Positions 1 to 8,731 of a DNA stretch of 64,000 bases are shown piece after piece (position 1 is the first letter of the stretch; the number at the start of each line of letters is the position of its first letter). Source of the DNA: Eubacterium sulci ATCC 35585 (lineage in GTDB: Bacteria > Bacillota > Clostridia > Peptostreptococcales > Anaerovoracaceae). The notes under the pieces were generated by a model, which saw only the letters and a program-made list of their open reading frames with translations, was not told the origin of the DNA and did not search any database. The position numbers were made by a program, and so were the translations under genes. Location of the stretch: NCBI GenBank assembly GCA_001189495.1, contig CP012068.1, positions 1,054,001 through 1,118,000 of the forward strand. The letters run 5' to 3'.

Positions 1-438
1 GATTCTGTAGCTTTTCTCGCCTTTGACTTCTCTATCTGCATTTCCGATTTTGATTACGTAGTTACCTTCTTTTTTTCTTACTTCGTATTCGTCACCTTCG
101 ACACTTATATTATCAATCTTATAGTTTCCCGAGATAGGTATATATCTTACAATTCCATGCTTACCCCAATTAAACAAAGCATCAATAGTCTCCGTAACCT
201 CATAGCTATAATCCTTGTTGACCTTGATTTCAACATTGAAATATCTAGTCGTTGCTCCCTGAGTGATAAATTCATCAACAGCATATTCGCTGTTTGGGAC
301 TTGGTAAATGATGTTTTTTAGCTCTTCTGTTGATTCACCCTCTGCGAATGTAGGAACTACAGCAAAAGCAATGAAAATCATAACCAAAATTCCAATAATG
401 CTAATGTGTCTTTTCATATTAATCTTTAACATATGCAT
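1..438 (-). CDS. DUF2207-type membrane protein, N-terminal part (cut by window edge)
   Basis: The frame is open to base 1, so the C-terminus lies outside the window; 146 codons are visible. The start at 438 follows AGGAGA at 443-448; another in-frame ATG lies at 417. A hydrophobic signal-like segment at about residues 11-29 is followed by an extracellular domain containing YEVTETID and, some 10 residues on, HGIVRYIP, the pattern of the DUF2207 family of predicted membrane proteins. Those proteins usually have a secreted beta domain and a Gly/Ser-rich tail with TM helices; the tail cannot be seen here. Function is unknown. It lies 14 bp after the beta-propeller gene and is probably co-transcribed with it. 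Confidence 0.7.
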   Translation of the reverse strand, partial: MHMLKINMKRHISIIGILVMIFIAFAVVPTFAEGESTEELKNIIYQVPNSEYAVDEFITQGATTRYFNVEIKVNKDYSYEVTETIDALFNWGKHGIVRYIPISGNYKIDNISVEGDEYEVRKKEGNYVIKIGNADREVKGEKSYRI

Positions 439-452
439 ATTTTCTCCTTAAT

Positions 453-1301
453 TTATTCAATATCTGTACAAACTGCATATGGGATATTTTCTTTTCCTGC
501 AATAACGTAAAGCTTGTTACCATCAATCAACATTTGTTGATATACTGACATTTCAAATTTATCAAACTCAAGTCTTTTATATAGGCTTCCGTCTTTCCGA
601 TCTATCAAAATCGGTTTATTTTTCTCATCGGACAAAAGCACATAATTCTTGTAATATAGAAAGTTAGATGTTCCCTTGGTATTATAGCTATATTTTATGC
701 TCCCATCAGCCAGATTCAGTGCAAAGAACTTTCCGCCTTTTCCATCCGTTCCAAAATACAATATGCCGTCTTTCTCATCAACATCTGTATAAAGATATGC
801 ACCAAGTTTAGTCTTCCACATGACTTTTCCTGAATCAGCCTCTCTACATGCCATTATAAAAGCTGAATGCATATAAACCTCTAGATTTCCAAATTTATAT
901 ACCTTACTGTCACTGTATAAATTATCTAAAGGTTCAGGTGCATCTCCTATAACTTTGAACTGCGTATCAGTCACCTCTATCAATTTCTCTAATGACTTTC
1001 TATACCCCTTATATTTCTTTGTATTAATTATGAATCTCCCATCTTTCTCGTAAAGCTCGCAATCCAGAGCCGAAATATCGTCTAGATCCATAAGACGAAT
1101 CTGTCCATGATTCGTAAAATTAGTGGAAAAATTGGTAAGTATAAATCCATGCATATAGTCTTTTGTATCATCTACCTGAGCAGTATAAGATACACAGCTA
1201 AGCACTGCGATTTTATTCTTTATCTTATATATTCCTATAGTATTATTTGCTCTTAGTTCAATGTCATCCCAAGTCAAAGGATATGCTATTAAATGATTCA
1301 T
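453..1301 (-). CDS. PQQ-like beta-propeller protein of unknown function
   Basis: A 282-residue protein without a clear signal peptide. Repeated blade-like motifs are visible, such as GKVMWKTKLGAYLY, DGILYFGTDGKGG and DGSIKYSY, each with the aromatic-plus-Gly pattern of PQQ-like (pyrrolo-quinoline quinone repeat) propellers. Such folds usually act as protein-interaction scaffolds; no catalytic residues can be assigned. Its ATG overlaps the stop of the upstream small gene by 4 bases (ATGA), so translation is probably coupled. It belongs to a run of unfamiliar co-directional genes from 3384 down to 1. The fold call is moderately sure, the role is not known. Confidence 0.65.
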   Translation of the reverse strand: MNHLIAYPLTWDDIELRANNTIGIYKIKNKIAVLSCVSYTAQVDDTKDYMHGFILTNFSTNFTNHGQIRLMDLDDISALDCELYEKDGRFIINTKKYKGYRKSLEKLIEVTDTQFKVIGDAPEPLDNLYSDSKVYKFGNLEVYMHSAFIMACREADSGKVMWKTKLGAYLYTDVDEKDGILYFGTDGKGGKFFALNLADGSIKYSYNTKGTSNFLYYKNYVLLSDEKNKPILIDRKDGSLYKRLEFDKFEMSVYQQMLIDGNKLYVIAGKENIPYAVCTDIE

Positions 1302-1495
1302 ATTTCTTCTTCCCCAAGCTTTCTAAAGTTATCTATATGATATCCGAAATAGCTTTTTCCGGATTTTCCAATAAAAATTCCATGCTCAGGCATATTAGTG
1401 ATTTCACCTAAGAAAATCATAGGTAAATCATCGGAAAAAGGATATTCAATTTGTATATCTTCCTTTATCGTAACAAGTGTTTTTTCTTTAATCAT
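1298..1495 (-). CDS. small hypothetical protein (65 aa)
   Basis: The frame extends upstream to 1528, but the likely start is ATG at 1495 because GGTGA sits 6 bases before it and the longer form would overlap the preceding gene. The protein is short and acidic, ends in GEEEI, and contains the Gly/aromatic stretch GKSGKSYFGYHIDNF. No family was recognised. Its stop overlaps the beta-propeller start (ATGA), suggesting a functional pair. It could be a small partner or immunity-type protein, but the sequence does not show this directly. Confidence 0.5.
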   Translation of the reverse strand: MIKEKTLVTIKEDIQIEYPFSDDLPMIFLGEITNMPEHGIFIGKSGKSYFGYHIDNFRKLGEEEI

Positions 1496-1514
1496 CCAAA
1501 TCACCAAATTAATC

Positions 1515-1919
1515 CTAATAAACCTCATATATCAAGTCTTTATCAGCATTAAGTTCATCATCAAATTTAACTAGCAAATATAACTCTCCTGCGTGAGATT
1601 CACCTGCATAGTATCCTAAAGCAAAGGCGCCATAACACCCACTAATATCAAACATTACATCTGTAAGTTCAAGTTTTTTCGTTTTATCATCATCAAGCTT
1701 TTCTTTTATGGTTTGAAGAGCAAAATTATCAAGAGTCTCAAGCTCTGCAGATAGTTTTGTCATTAGGCTTTCTTTGATATTACTTAAGCTATCTTCATTG
1801 TAACCTGTAAAGCTAAATTGTACTTTTTTTGAAAGCATGTGGCTAGTAAAATATATGCCTCCTGAGGTTTCTTCCCAGTTTATGCCATTAAACAAAGTTA
1901 GTAGTTCATCTTTATACAT
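1515..1919 (-). CDS. hypothetical cytoplasmic protein (134 aa)
   Basis: Acidic, soluble, with no signal peptide or TM segment. The start is well supported by AAAGGTGATTT before the ATG. The C-terminal half, around ISGCYGAFALGYYAGESHAGELYLLVKFDDEL, looks like an alpha/beta domain with an exposed Gly-rich turn; I do not recognise the family with confidence. It lies 16 bp after the 340-aa gene and just upstream of the small protein at 1298. The size and setting resemble immunity-type or orphan genes in variable islands, which is inference only. Confidence 0.55.
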   Translation of the reverse strand: MYKDELLTLFNGINWEETSGGIYFTSHMLSKKVQFSFTGYNEDSLSNIKESLMTKLSAELETLDNFALQTIKEKLDDDKTKKLELTDVMFDISGCYGAFALGYYAGESHAGELYLLVKFDDELNADKDLIYEVY

Positions 1920-1935
1920 AAATCACCTTTCTTTG

Positions 1936-2958
1936 TTATGATTCTAAGTTGCATATTGCTAAACTATCATTCCCATCGCATATGAACGCATGATTTCCCC
2001 ATATATCAATTAGCCTGTATGAAGAACATCCTCGTGGCATAGTAAAATCTATAACCTCATTATCTTCAATCTTGATAAGTTTCTGTTTACCTTTCCATTC
2101 ATCTGTTTTAAATATAGGTGATATTATCAGCCATTTTCTATCGCTTGATATCTTTCCTCTTACACCATGTTTTCCCTTGAGCCTACTCAAATTATCTCTT
2201 CCCCATATCTTTTCTATAAATACTCCTGTTTTAGAAATCTCAAGGAACCAGTAATATCCTATAACTCCCATTCCTGCAGGATTAATAATGTTTCCTTCAA
2301 GAAAACCATATATTTTCCCCTCTTTTTCCATTATCGATCCTATCATTGGGGGCTGATAGTTAAAATCTACCTTATCAAACTTACCATCTGCACGCTCTAT
2401 TGCATCTAGATGTTTTTGTCTTATACTTTCATTAGCATATACACAGGCTGCATCAGCTAACCACTGAGCCTTTTTACTAGCAAAATCAACACTTAAAATA
2501 GCAAAGCTATTTGTAGCTTCTAGCGAATTTCCACACCTACACACGATTGGAAATCTACCATTTTCGCCACATACAGCTATTTTCATAGGTATTGCATTTA
2601 CAGGCCAATCTTCGACTTCTATTTCTTTCCACTCCGCATTTATATCAGTCAACATCCATAACTTCTTTGTTGCAGGGCATAAAAGCATAACGCCTTCGTT
2701 ACACGATAAAATCACAGGTTCATTCCAGATATCTCTCTCATCCTTCGCTTCCGGACTTGATATATATCTAAATGTATCTTCTTTTATCCATACTAAACCA
2801 CAACCAATGTCTTCTATATCTGATGAAAAAAACACGATTTCATTTTCCCCGTGTGCTATCATGTTTTTTGCTGCAGCTGGACTGTACTTAAATGATTTAT
2901 CAATTAACTTAGTCCCTTCAAATTTAAAACTTTTAATTATTTTTAACTTCATGCTCAT
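1936..2958 (-). CDS. hypothetical protein with beta-propeller-like repeats (340 aa)
   Basis: No signal peptide or TM helices. Recurring short beta motifs (for example CNEGVMLLCPATKKLWMLTD, EGKIYGFLEGNI, SDRKWLIISPIF, WGNHAFICDG) suggest a propeller built from irregular blades. Eight or more cysteines are scattered without a metal-binding pattern. AAGGA precedes the ATG at 2958; an in-frame ATG six bases later is equally possible. It follows the PH-like gene by 6 bp and so is in the same operon. No function is assigned. Confidence 0.55.
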   Translation of the reverse strand: MSMKLKIIKSFKFEGTKLIDKSFKYSPAAAKNMIAHGENEIVFFSSDIEDIGCGLVWIKEDTFRYISSPEAKDERDIWNEPVILSCNEGVMLLCPATKKLWMLTDINAEWKEIEVEDWPVNAIPMKIAVCGENGRFPIVCRCGNSLEATNSFAILSVDFASKKAQWLADAACVYANESIRQKHLDAIERADGKFDKVDFNYQPPMIGSIMEKEGKIYGFLEGNIINPAGMGVIGYYWFLEISKTGVFIEKIWGRDNLSRLKGKHGVRGKISSDRKWLIISPIFKTDEWKGKQKLIKIEDNEVIDFTMPRGCSSYRLIDIWGNHAFICDGNDSLAICNLES

Positions 2959-2964
2959 TTTTCC

Positions 2965-3384
2965 TTAATCGTAATAATACACCCTTACACAATTCTTTTT
3001 TAGTTTTTTCCTTAGCTCTGCGATCTCTACTTCTTTACCCTTTGATTTGCCTACGAAAAAAGCTGTGTTTCGTCCAACACGCATAGAGATTGAAATAAAA
3101 TATCTATCTCCGTTACATCTTGGTGCTCGTACCAAATTAATAGTAACACTTTCAATGTTTTTTATGAGAAATTTCCTCTTGCCTGGCATTAAACCGCTAT
3201 GTATATATAGATATCCATCTTTGATATTATATGATGATGAAAACTTTCCTCCGCTTTTCTTGCTTATTGAAAGTCTTCTATATATGATAATCAAAGATGT
3301 GAGCGCTAATACTATGGTAATATTCCTAATAAATCCAACTTGAAATATATCGTTAAAGCCAGTTAACAAATATTTTAAACCCAT
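2965..3384 (-). CDS. small membrane protein with PH-like domain
   Basis: 139 residues. One hydrophobic helix at about residues 20-36 is followed by a basic linker and a beta-rich domain in the order YNIKDGYLYIHSGLMPGKRKFLIKNIESV, then RYFISISMRVGRNTAFFVG and a C-terminal helix. This TM-plus-domain plan resembles bacterial PH-domain (DUF304-like) proteins. AGAGGA lies 5 bases before the start. It is the first gene of the run leading to the left edge. Function is unknown. Confidence 0.5.
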   Translation of the reverse strand: MGLKYLLTGFNDIFQVGFIRNITIVLALTSLIIIYRRLSISKKSGGKFSSSYNIKDGYLYIHSGLMPGKRKFLIKNIESVTINLVRAPRCNGDRYFISISMRVGRNTAFFVGKSKGKEVEIAELRKKLKKNCVRVYYYD

Positions 3385-3424
3385 TATTTTCCTCTTGTTA
3401 CGTTAATTTAAGAATTTGTATAAT

Positions 3425-3901
3425 CTACTTTTCCTGTACTTCTTTTCCACTGAAATGCTCTATATCTATTTCGAACATCTGTACAGCTCTTCCGGAAGAT
3501 GCTATAGCATCGGTAATGATATCCTCGCTTGGGTAATATTTTCTTGCAAGCTTTTTTAGTATTTCCATCGATTCATCATCGTTATTAAGCAAATGACATC
3601 TTCCAAATACAACTACACTCTGTAAGTAAGGTGCCCATTCCTCATCCTTTACTATTTCATTACCGTAAACTGTAAAGCACACCTTATCATTAGCTTTGAT
3701 TGAATCATACTTATGTCCACTTCTCGCTCCATGAAAGTATATCTTATTATTTTCTTCATCGTATAGGTAGTTGACAGGTACAGCATATGGATATTCCATA
3801 TCTCCTATAACTGCTAAAACGCCTCTTCTTGCGTTTTTTAAAAGTTCCTTTGCAGTTTCATCAGTGACAGCATTTTTCTTTCTTCTAAGCTCTCTAAACA
3901 T
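3425..3901 (-). CDS. pyridoxamine 5'-phosphate oxidase-like (Nim-type) flavoprotein
   Basis: 158 residues, the usual size of this family. The N-terminus begins MFRELRRKKNAVTDE and continues into RRGVLAVIGDMEYPYAVPVNYLYDEENN, YFHGARSGHKYDSI and KVCFTVYG, which is the split-barrel FMN-binding pattern of NimA/PNPOx-like proteins. Relatives reduce small molecules such as 5-nitroimidazoles, or bind FMN or haem; the substrate here is unknown. AGGAG precedes the start. The gene stands 180 bp after the end of the biosynthetic operon, whose terminator lies between them, so it is probably transcribed separately. Confidence 0.8.
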   Translation of the reverse strand: MFRELRRKKNAVTDETAKELLKNARRGVLAVIGDMEYPYAVPVNYLYDEENNKIYFHGARSGHKYDSIKANDKVCFTVYGNEIVKDEEWAPYLQSVVVFGRCHLLNNDDESMEILKKLARKYYPSEDIITDAIASSGRAVQMFEIDIEHFSGKEVQEK

Positions 3902-4033
3902 ATGTTTCTCCTAACCTTATTTCCTATATGTGCACCTTCGCACTATTAAAATCACTTTTATATATTTAGTTTATTTTATCATACTTTCCTACACATTAAA
4001 AATTAATCCTGCTTATTTACTCAGGCACAAAAT

Positions 4034-4061
4034 AAAACCTAAGTTGAAAAACTTAGGTTTT
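4034..4061 (-). terminator. Rho-independent terminator of the biosynthetic operon
   Basis: Perfect 12-bp arms AAAACCTAAGTT and AACTTAGGTTTT around GAAA. Read on the minus strand, the stem runs into TTTTATTTTG. It lies 20 bp after the stop of the last acyl-carrier gene. Confidence 0.85.
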
Positions 4062-4081
4062 ACAAAATAAATCATTCTAAA

Positions 4082-4309
4082 TTATGCAGTTTTCTGTCTC
4101 ATTATCTCAGAATACATATCATCTACAGTCTTCATTTGCACTATCTGTTCATTGTCGATTTCTACATCGTATAACTCCTCTATATCGCAAAGTATCTCAA
4201 CAATATCATAGGATGTCAGCCCAAGATCGATAACCAACTCTGATGTTCCTTTTATCTCGCCCTCATCTATATCTGTGTATTCAGCGAGGTATGTAATTAG
4301 TTTATCCAT
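4082..4309 (-). CDS. acyl carrier protein (free-standing)
   Basis: 75 residues with the carrier-protein signature DLGLTSYDIVE; Ser33 is the expected 4'-phosphopantetheine attachment site (the usual DSL is TSY here). Helix II continues as ILCDIEELYDVEI, typical of ACPs. AGAGGT precedes the start. It overlaps the end of the adjacent AMP-forming ligase gene by 8 bp, so the two are translationally coupled and the ligase probably loads this carrier. It is the last gene of the ten-gene operon. No phosphopantetheinyl transferase is in the window, so one encoded elsewhere must activate it. Confidence 0.9.
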   Translation of the reverse strand: MDKLITYLAEYTDIDEGEIKGTSELVIDLGLTSYDIVEILCDIEELYDVEIDNEQIVQMKTVDDMYSEIMRQKTA

Positions 4310-5705
4310 GTACTACCTCTTTCCTTATAATCTTACCTAGTCTATTCTTCTTAAAATCATCTAATCTAAGGTTAAATTTCCTTATTTTCTTATAGTTAGG
4401 TAATTTACTGTTAAGTTCCTCGATTTCGTGTCCTATTATGTCTTTCAAATTCATTTTATCGATGTTTTGATATGATTCTTCTAGAACTAGTTCAGCTACA
4501 AGAACTTGGTTCTTACCTAATTTTTCATCGTGTATTAAAGCTTCTTTAACCTCTTCAAAAGACTCTAGCATTAATTCAAGTTCTTCGGGTGAAATATTAT
4601 TTCCATCATCTAGCACAATTAGATTACTATCTCTTCCGGTAATAAAAAGATTGCTATCATCATCAATATATCCGTTATCCATGGTATTAAACCAACCCTC
4701 TGAATCTATCTGAGATTCTACATTATCTCTGCCATAACCATTCATAACTATATTGCCTTTGATTTTAATTAAGCCGTCCTCAATCTTAACTTTGCAGTAC
4801 TCATCGACATTAACCTTTCCCACAGATCCTAATGGACTTCTCTTACTTGCACAAGAAACAACAGGAGAGCATTCCGTTATTCCATATCCGTTTAAAAGAT
4901 TTATACCTAAGTTTCTATAGCTTTCTATTACATCACCACCTAAGCTTGCACCACCACAGATAATATTTCTAAGATTTCCTCCGAAAATTTTTGCAGCAAC
5001 TTGTCTATTATCTAACCCCTGTGTCTTTGATATAAAATTAATTTTCTTCAGTATTCCCTTTGCTATCATTGGCACGAAAAACATAATACCAGGTTTATAT
5101 TTTATAAAAGCTTTATCAAGATTCTTTATATCATCAACAAGACAAAGCCTTATCCCCAAATAAAGCGGTGTAAGAACATTTGCAGTGATTCCAAACATAT
5201 GGAAGATTGGTAATATAGGAATTGTATTATATGCATTTTCAATAACTTCACTATCTATGACATTGGAGCAATGAGCAATATCAGAAAAAATACTGTCACA
5301 AGAAAGCAATACAGGCTTTGGAAGTGATGTAGTGCCTGATGTATATATGATTGTCGAAATCTTGTACTCTATATCACTAAAGTCAGTCTTTGTTTCTTCG
5401 CTAACTTTTTCAATAGCCTCTATATCATATACTTCAATTTCCTCTCTTATCTTAGGTCTAATATATTCTTCTGCAATAACTACAGTTGCGCCTGCAAGTA
5501 TAGTTGCAAGATATTCCACTATCCACTGATAGCTTAATTTGTTAGATATGAATATATTTTTTCCATTCATATCGTTTTGATAGATGATATTTGCCTTATC
5601 ATATATATCTCTTATCAATTTTTTGTAGTCAATTTTGATGTCATCACATTCTACTGCAACTCCATCATATTGCATTATCTGATCCATAAAATTAAGTATA
5701 TTCAT
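4302..5705 (-). CDS. AMP-forming acyl-CoA/acyl-ACP ligase
   Basis: 467 residues from ATG 5705, chosen because AGGAGG stands 5 bases before it; the longer frame to 5738 would need a TTG without such a site. Adenylate-forming motifs are in order: P-loop IIYTSGTTSLPKPV, GYGITECSPVV, a variant MDNGYIDDD in place of the usual GDxG, GRDSNLIVLDDGNNISPEELE, and a C-terminal Lys in LGKIIRKE. These enzymes activate a carboxylate with ATP and transfer it to CoA or carrier phosphopantetheine. Overlap with the ACP gene at 4082 suggests ACP loading. Substrate specificity cannot be read from sequence. The short N-terminal domain is more divergent than in the other ligase of the cluster. Confidence 0.85.
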   Translation of the reverse strand: MNILNFMDQIMQYDGVAVECDDIKIDYKKLIRDIYDKANIIYQNDMNGKNIFISNKLSYQWIVEYLATILAGATVVIAEEYIRPKIREEIEVYDIEAIEKVSEETKTDFSDIEYKISTIIYTSGTTSLPKPVLLSCDSIFSDIAHCSNVIDSEVIENAYNTIPILPIFHMFGITANVLTPLYLGIRLCLVDDIKNLDKAFIKYKPGIMFFVPMIAKGILKKINFISKTQGLDNRQVAAKIFGGNLRNIICGGASLGGDVIESYRNLGINLLNGYGITECSPVVSCASKRSPLGSVGKVNVDEYCKVKIEDGLIKIKGNIVMNGYGRDNVESQIDSEGWFNTMDNGYIDDDSNLFITGRDSNLIVLDDGNNISPEELELMLESFEEVKEALIHDEKLGKNQVLVAELVLEESYQNIDKMNLKDIIGHEIEELNSKLPNYKKIRKFNLRLDDFKKNRLGKIIRKEVVHG

Positions 5706-5730
5706 AGGTCCTCCTACAAGCAAAACTTGA

Positions 5731-8010
5731 TTATTCAACGGATTTTAACGATTCTACCATATCAATTTTTCTAACCTTTGCACTCATTATTAAATTAATT
5801 ATCAAGGATGTTGCAATTACAGTTAGAGAACATATTGCAAGTAATTTGAAATTAATAAATGCAATCCATTCAAAATTGTCAAAGCAAACTATTTTGACAT
5901 AGACCTTTAAGAAAGCTGTTGATACAAAGATTCCTATAATCCATCCAATTGCAATTACAAGAATGCAATCTTTTATAACTATTCCCCTTATTTCTTTTTG
6001 CATAAAGCCCAAGACTTTGAGTGTAGCATACTCTCTAGTCTTTTCTATAAAGTTAAGTGTACCTAAGTTATATAGTATTATTATAGTCAAAAGGAATGAT
6101 GCCATTATCAAAAGTCTAACGATTGAGTTCACACTTTCAACTAGCTCATTAAGATTACTTCTCTGTCTATCTTTAGTAATTATTGAGTTAAATCCTCCGA
6201 TATCCTTTAATTCACTTTCTGAAATATTGTTAGCTAGAATTACATTAGGATTAAATTCTCCAAAATTCTCTTCGTAGTATTTCTTTGAAACTGCTATTCC
6301 CTGAGGACTAAGAGTCTTTGTAATATTGCTGAGCTTTACATTAACCCAGTCATTCTCACCTAAAAGCCTTATCTTTACGTAATCACCTTTTTTAATATTA
6401 AGCTTTGTTGCAAGTTTGTGAGTTATTACTGCAGATTCATTGTCAAGGTTTATTAACTTTCCAGACATATCCTCATATCTAATGAGATTCTTATTTTCTG
6501 ATGCAACAAAAATTTCCTTTTTTGTTTGACCACCGAACTTCAAATCCATTTCTGTCTCGTAGTTAAGCTGTTTTTCTGTATTCACCTTAGATACGCTACG
6601 AGGGTCAACTATAACTGCTCTAACTTCGTAGTTATACTGCTTGTCAAACACATAGTCATTAGAATAATCTATTGATTGCTTTATTCCAAGTCCTGCTACT
6701 AATAGAACCATACCACCCATAACTCCAACTATTCCCATGACAAAACGAATCTTATTTCTGGAAATATCTCTTAGAACCCATCTCCAGTAATATGAGATTT
6801 TTGACCAAATAAAATTCGATTTTTCTATCAAAGGTTGCTTTGCTACTATGTCCATGTTGTTTGCATTTCTCATAGTTTCAGCTGGCATTCCTTTAAGGGC
6901 TTTGTTTGTAGCAAATAAAGCTGCAGACATGCAAATTAAAATCATGAGTGCAATAAGTAGATAGCTAGCATGTGCTTGAATTAAATCCCAGTGTGGCATC
7001 GTCAAAACGGTCTGCTTAACTTTTAGAAGCGATGGTGATGTCACCTTTCGTCCAAGAATTAGTCCAACTACAGATCCTAGAGCCGAAATGAAGAAACCGT
7101 AGAACGCATAGTGAAGTCTTATCGTAGATTTATTTATACCTATAGCCTTCATGGTTCCTATAATAATTTTCTGCTTTCCAATCAGCCTTACCATGGATGT
7201 GTACATTGTAAGTAGAGATAGTAATATAAATATCATTGAAAACAGAACTGACATTTTCTTCATCTGATCTGTCTCTTTCTTAAGTGTGTTATATGAATCT
7301 AAATTCTCTCTTGTAGATGTCTTTATATAGCTTTCACCTACTACATTCTTTAATTTGCTTTCACTTATCTTAGCATCTGTTTTTAATCTTATTTCTGTAT
7401 AAAATGGATACGGACTTAATTTGTTAAAATTTTCCTTGCTAACAAACGCATAACCATATTTTTTATGATTAGGTATAGTTTCAGAAAACGAGCCTGTATA
7501 GTAAATATACTCTGAATCCAGCACAAAACCCTTAACTTTGAAGCTTTGGTGCTTCATCTTAAATTCTAGACTTATCTCATCTCCTATTTTTATCTTATTT
7601 TTCTTTGCAAACTTACTATCAAGCCATATTCCATCTGAGTTTACATCATACTTTTCTCCTTCAATAAGCTCAGGTTTTAGGCAATCAGTATTATCCATTG
7701 CATTTAATTTCACATTATTTTCCGTTCCAGAAAGCGTTGTTTGCAATGATGAAGCTAAAGTTACTTTTCTCACACCCTTAATATCTTTAAGTTCATCTTT
7801 AATATTTTCATTAAAGCCTTTTGTGTAAACCCATTGATCTGCTAAATTTGTTCTATTTGCATAATTCTTTGCCGATATACTCGCCCCATTCCAAACTGAA
7901 GCCATGCCAGAGAATATCATTATTGATATAAGGGCCATAAAGAAAACCGAAATGAACTGCATCCAGTACTTCTTTATATCTCTCAACATTTTTATTATCA
8001 GATATCCCAT
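5731..8010 (-). CDS. ABC transporter permease, MacB/FtsX type
   Basis: 759 residues from ATG 8010; GGAGGT lies 9 bases upstream and the ATG overlaps the ATPase stop (TAATG). An N-terminal TM segment (about residues 15-37) is followed by an extracellular domain of about 200 residues, three TM helices, a linker, another single TM, a second extracellular domain and a last TM group. This is the double-FtsX plan of permeases exporting lipids, peptides or antimicrobials, or removing lipoproteins. With the ATPase next to it, it forms a complete exporter, presumably for the product of the operon; export direction is inferred from the family. Confidence 0.88.
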   Translation of the reverse strand: MGYLIIKMLRDIKKYWMQFISVFFMALISIMIFSGMASVWNGASISAKNYANRTNLADQWVYTKGFNENIKDELKDIKGVRKVTLASSLQTTLSGTENNVKLNAMDNTDCLKPELIEGEKYDVNSDGIWLDSKFAKKNKIKIGDEISLEFKMKHQSFKVKGFVLDSEYIYYTGSFSETIPNHKKYGYAFVSKENFNKLSPYPFYTEIRLKTDAKISESKLKNVVGESYIKTSTRENLDSYNTLKKETDQMKKMSVLFSMIFILLSLLTMYTSMVRLIGKQKIIIGTMKAIGINKSTIRLHYAFYGFFISALGSVVGLILGRKVTSPSLLKVKQTVLTMPHWDLIQAHASYLLIALMILICMSAALFATNKALKGMPAETMRNANNMDIVAKQPLIEKSNFIWSKISYYWRWVLRDISRNKIRFVMGIVGVMGGMVLLVAGLGIKQSIDYSNDYVFDKQYNYEVRAVIVDPRSVSKVNTEKQLNYETEMDLKFGGQTKKEIFVASENKNLIRYEDMSGKLINLDNESAVITHKLATKLNIKKGDYVKIRLLGENDWVNVKLSNITKTLSPQGIAVSKKYYEENFGEFNPNVILANNISESELKDIGGFNSIITKDRQRSNLNELVESVNSIVRLLIMASFLLTIIILYNLGTLNFIEKTREYATLKVLGFMQKEIRGIVIKDCILVIAIGWIIGIFVSTAFLKVYVKIVCFDNFEWIAFINFKLLAICSLTVIATSLIINLIMSAKVRKIDMVESLKSVE

Positions 8011-8708
8011 TACCACTCAACCTCCATTATGCTCTTTGGATGCTCATTTTTTTCTACACTTAGAATCTTGCCATCCTTAAGCCTTACTAGGTTATCTGAT
8101 ATTTCCTCAAGTTTGGAATTATGAGTAACTATGATAAGAGCTATCTTGTTTTCCTTGGCTGTATTCTTTAGAAGGGATAGAACTTTAGTTCCAGTCGCAC
8201 TATCTAATGCTCCTGTCGGTTCATCGCACAGTAAAATCTTAGGATTTTTTACAAGTGCCCTTGCAATTGAGAGCCTCTGTAGTTCTCCCCCTGAAAGATT
8301 TGATGGAAAAAGTGACTTTCTCTTAGTTAAACCTACAGCCTCAATTACCTCATCAACATCTAGGGGATTTTTGCTTAGCTTTGCTGCTATAGCAACATTC
8401 TCCCTAGCTGTCAATGAAGGTATCAGGTTATAAAACTGAAACACAAATCCTATCGATTCCCTTCTGTATAACTCAAGCTTCTTCTCACTGAAACCTGCTA
8501 CATTTTGACCATTGAATATGATATTTCCTTCAGTAGGTCTATCCATTCCTCCTAGCAAATTTAGCAATGTAGATTTTCCCGAACCTGATGGACCTAATAT
8601 TACAGTGAACTCTGCTTCATCTATGGCAAGATCTACCTTATCAAGAGCACGAATTTCATCGCTTCCCATTTTGTATATTTTTGAAACCTTATCAAACTCA
8701 ATTAACAT
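8010..8708 (-). CDS. ABC transporter ATP-binding protein, LolD/MacB type
   Basis: 232 residues, normal for this family. Walker A GPSGSGKS at 39-46, signature LSGGELQ at 138-144, Walker B ILLCDEPTGALD from 158, and the switch His in IIVTH. The start has AAGGAG ten bases upstream. It pairs with the permease just downstream (1-bp overlap). In this family the ATPase drives conformational change in FtsX-like permeases. Its place in the operon suggests export of, or self-protection against, the product. Confidence 0.92.
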   Translation of the reverse strand: MLIEFDKVSKIYKMGSDEIRALDKVDLAIDEAEFTVILGPSGSGKSTLLNLLGGMDRPTEGNIIFNGQNVAGFSEKKLELYRRESIGFVFQFYNLIPSLTARENVAIAAKLSKNPLDVDEVIEAVGLTKRKSLFPSNLSGGELQRLSIARALVKNPKILLCDEPTGALDSATGTKVLSLLKNTAKENKIALIIVTHNSKLEEISDNLVRLKDGKILSVEKNEHPKSIMEVEW

Positions 8709-8731
8709 TTGAATTTAACTCCTTTCATTCA

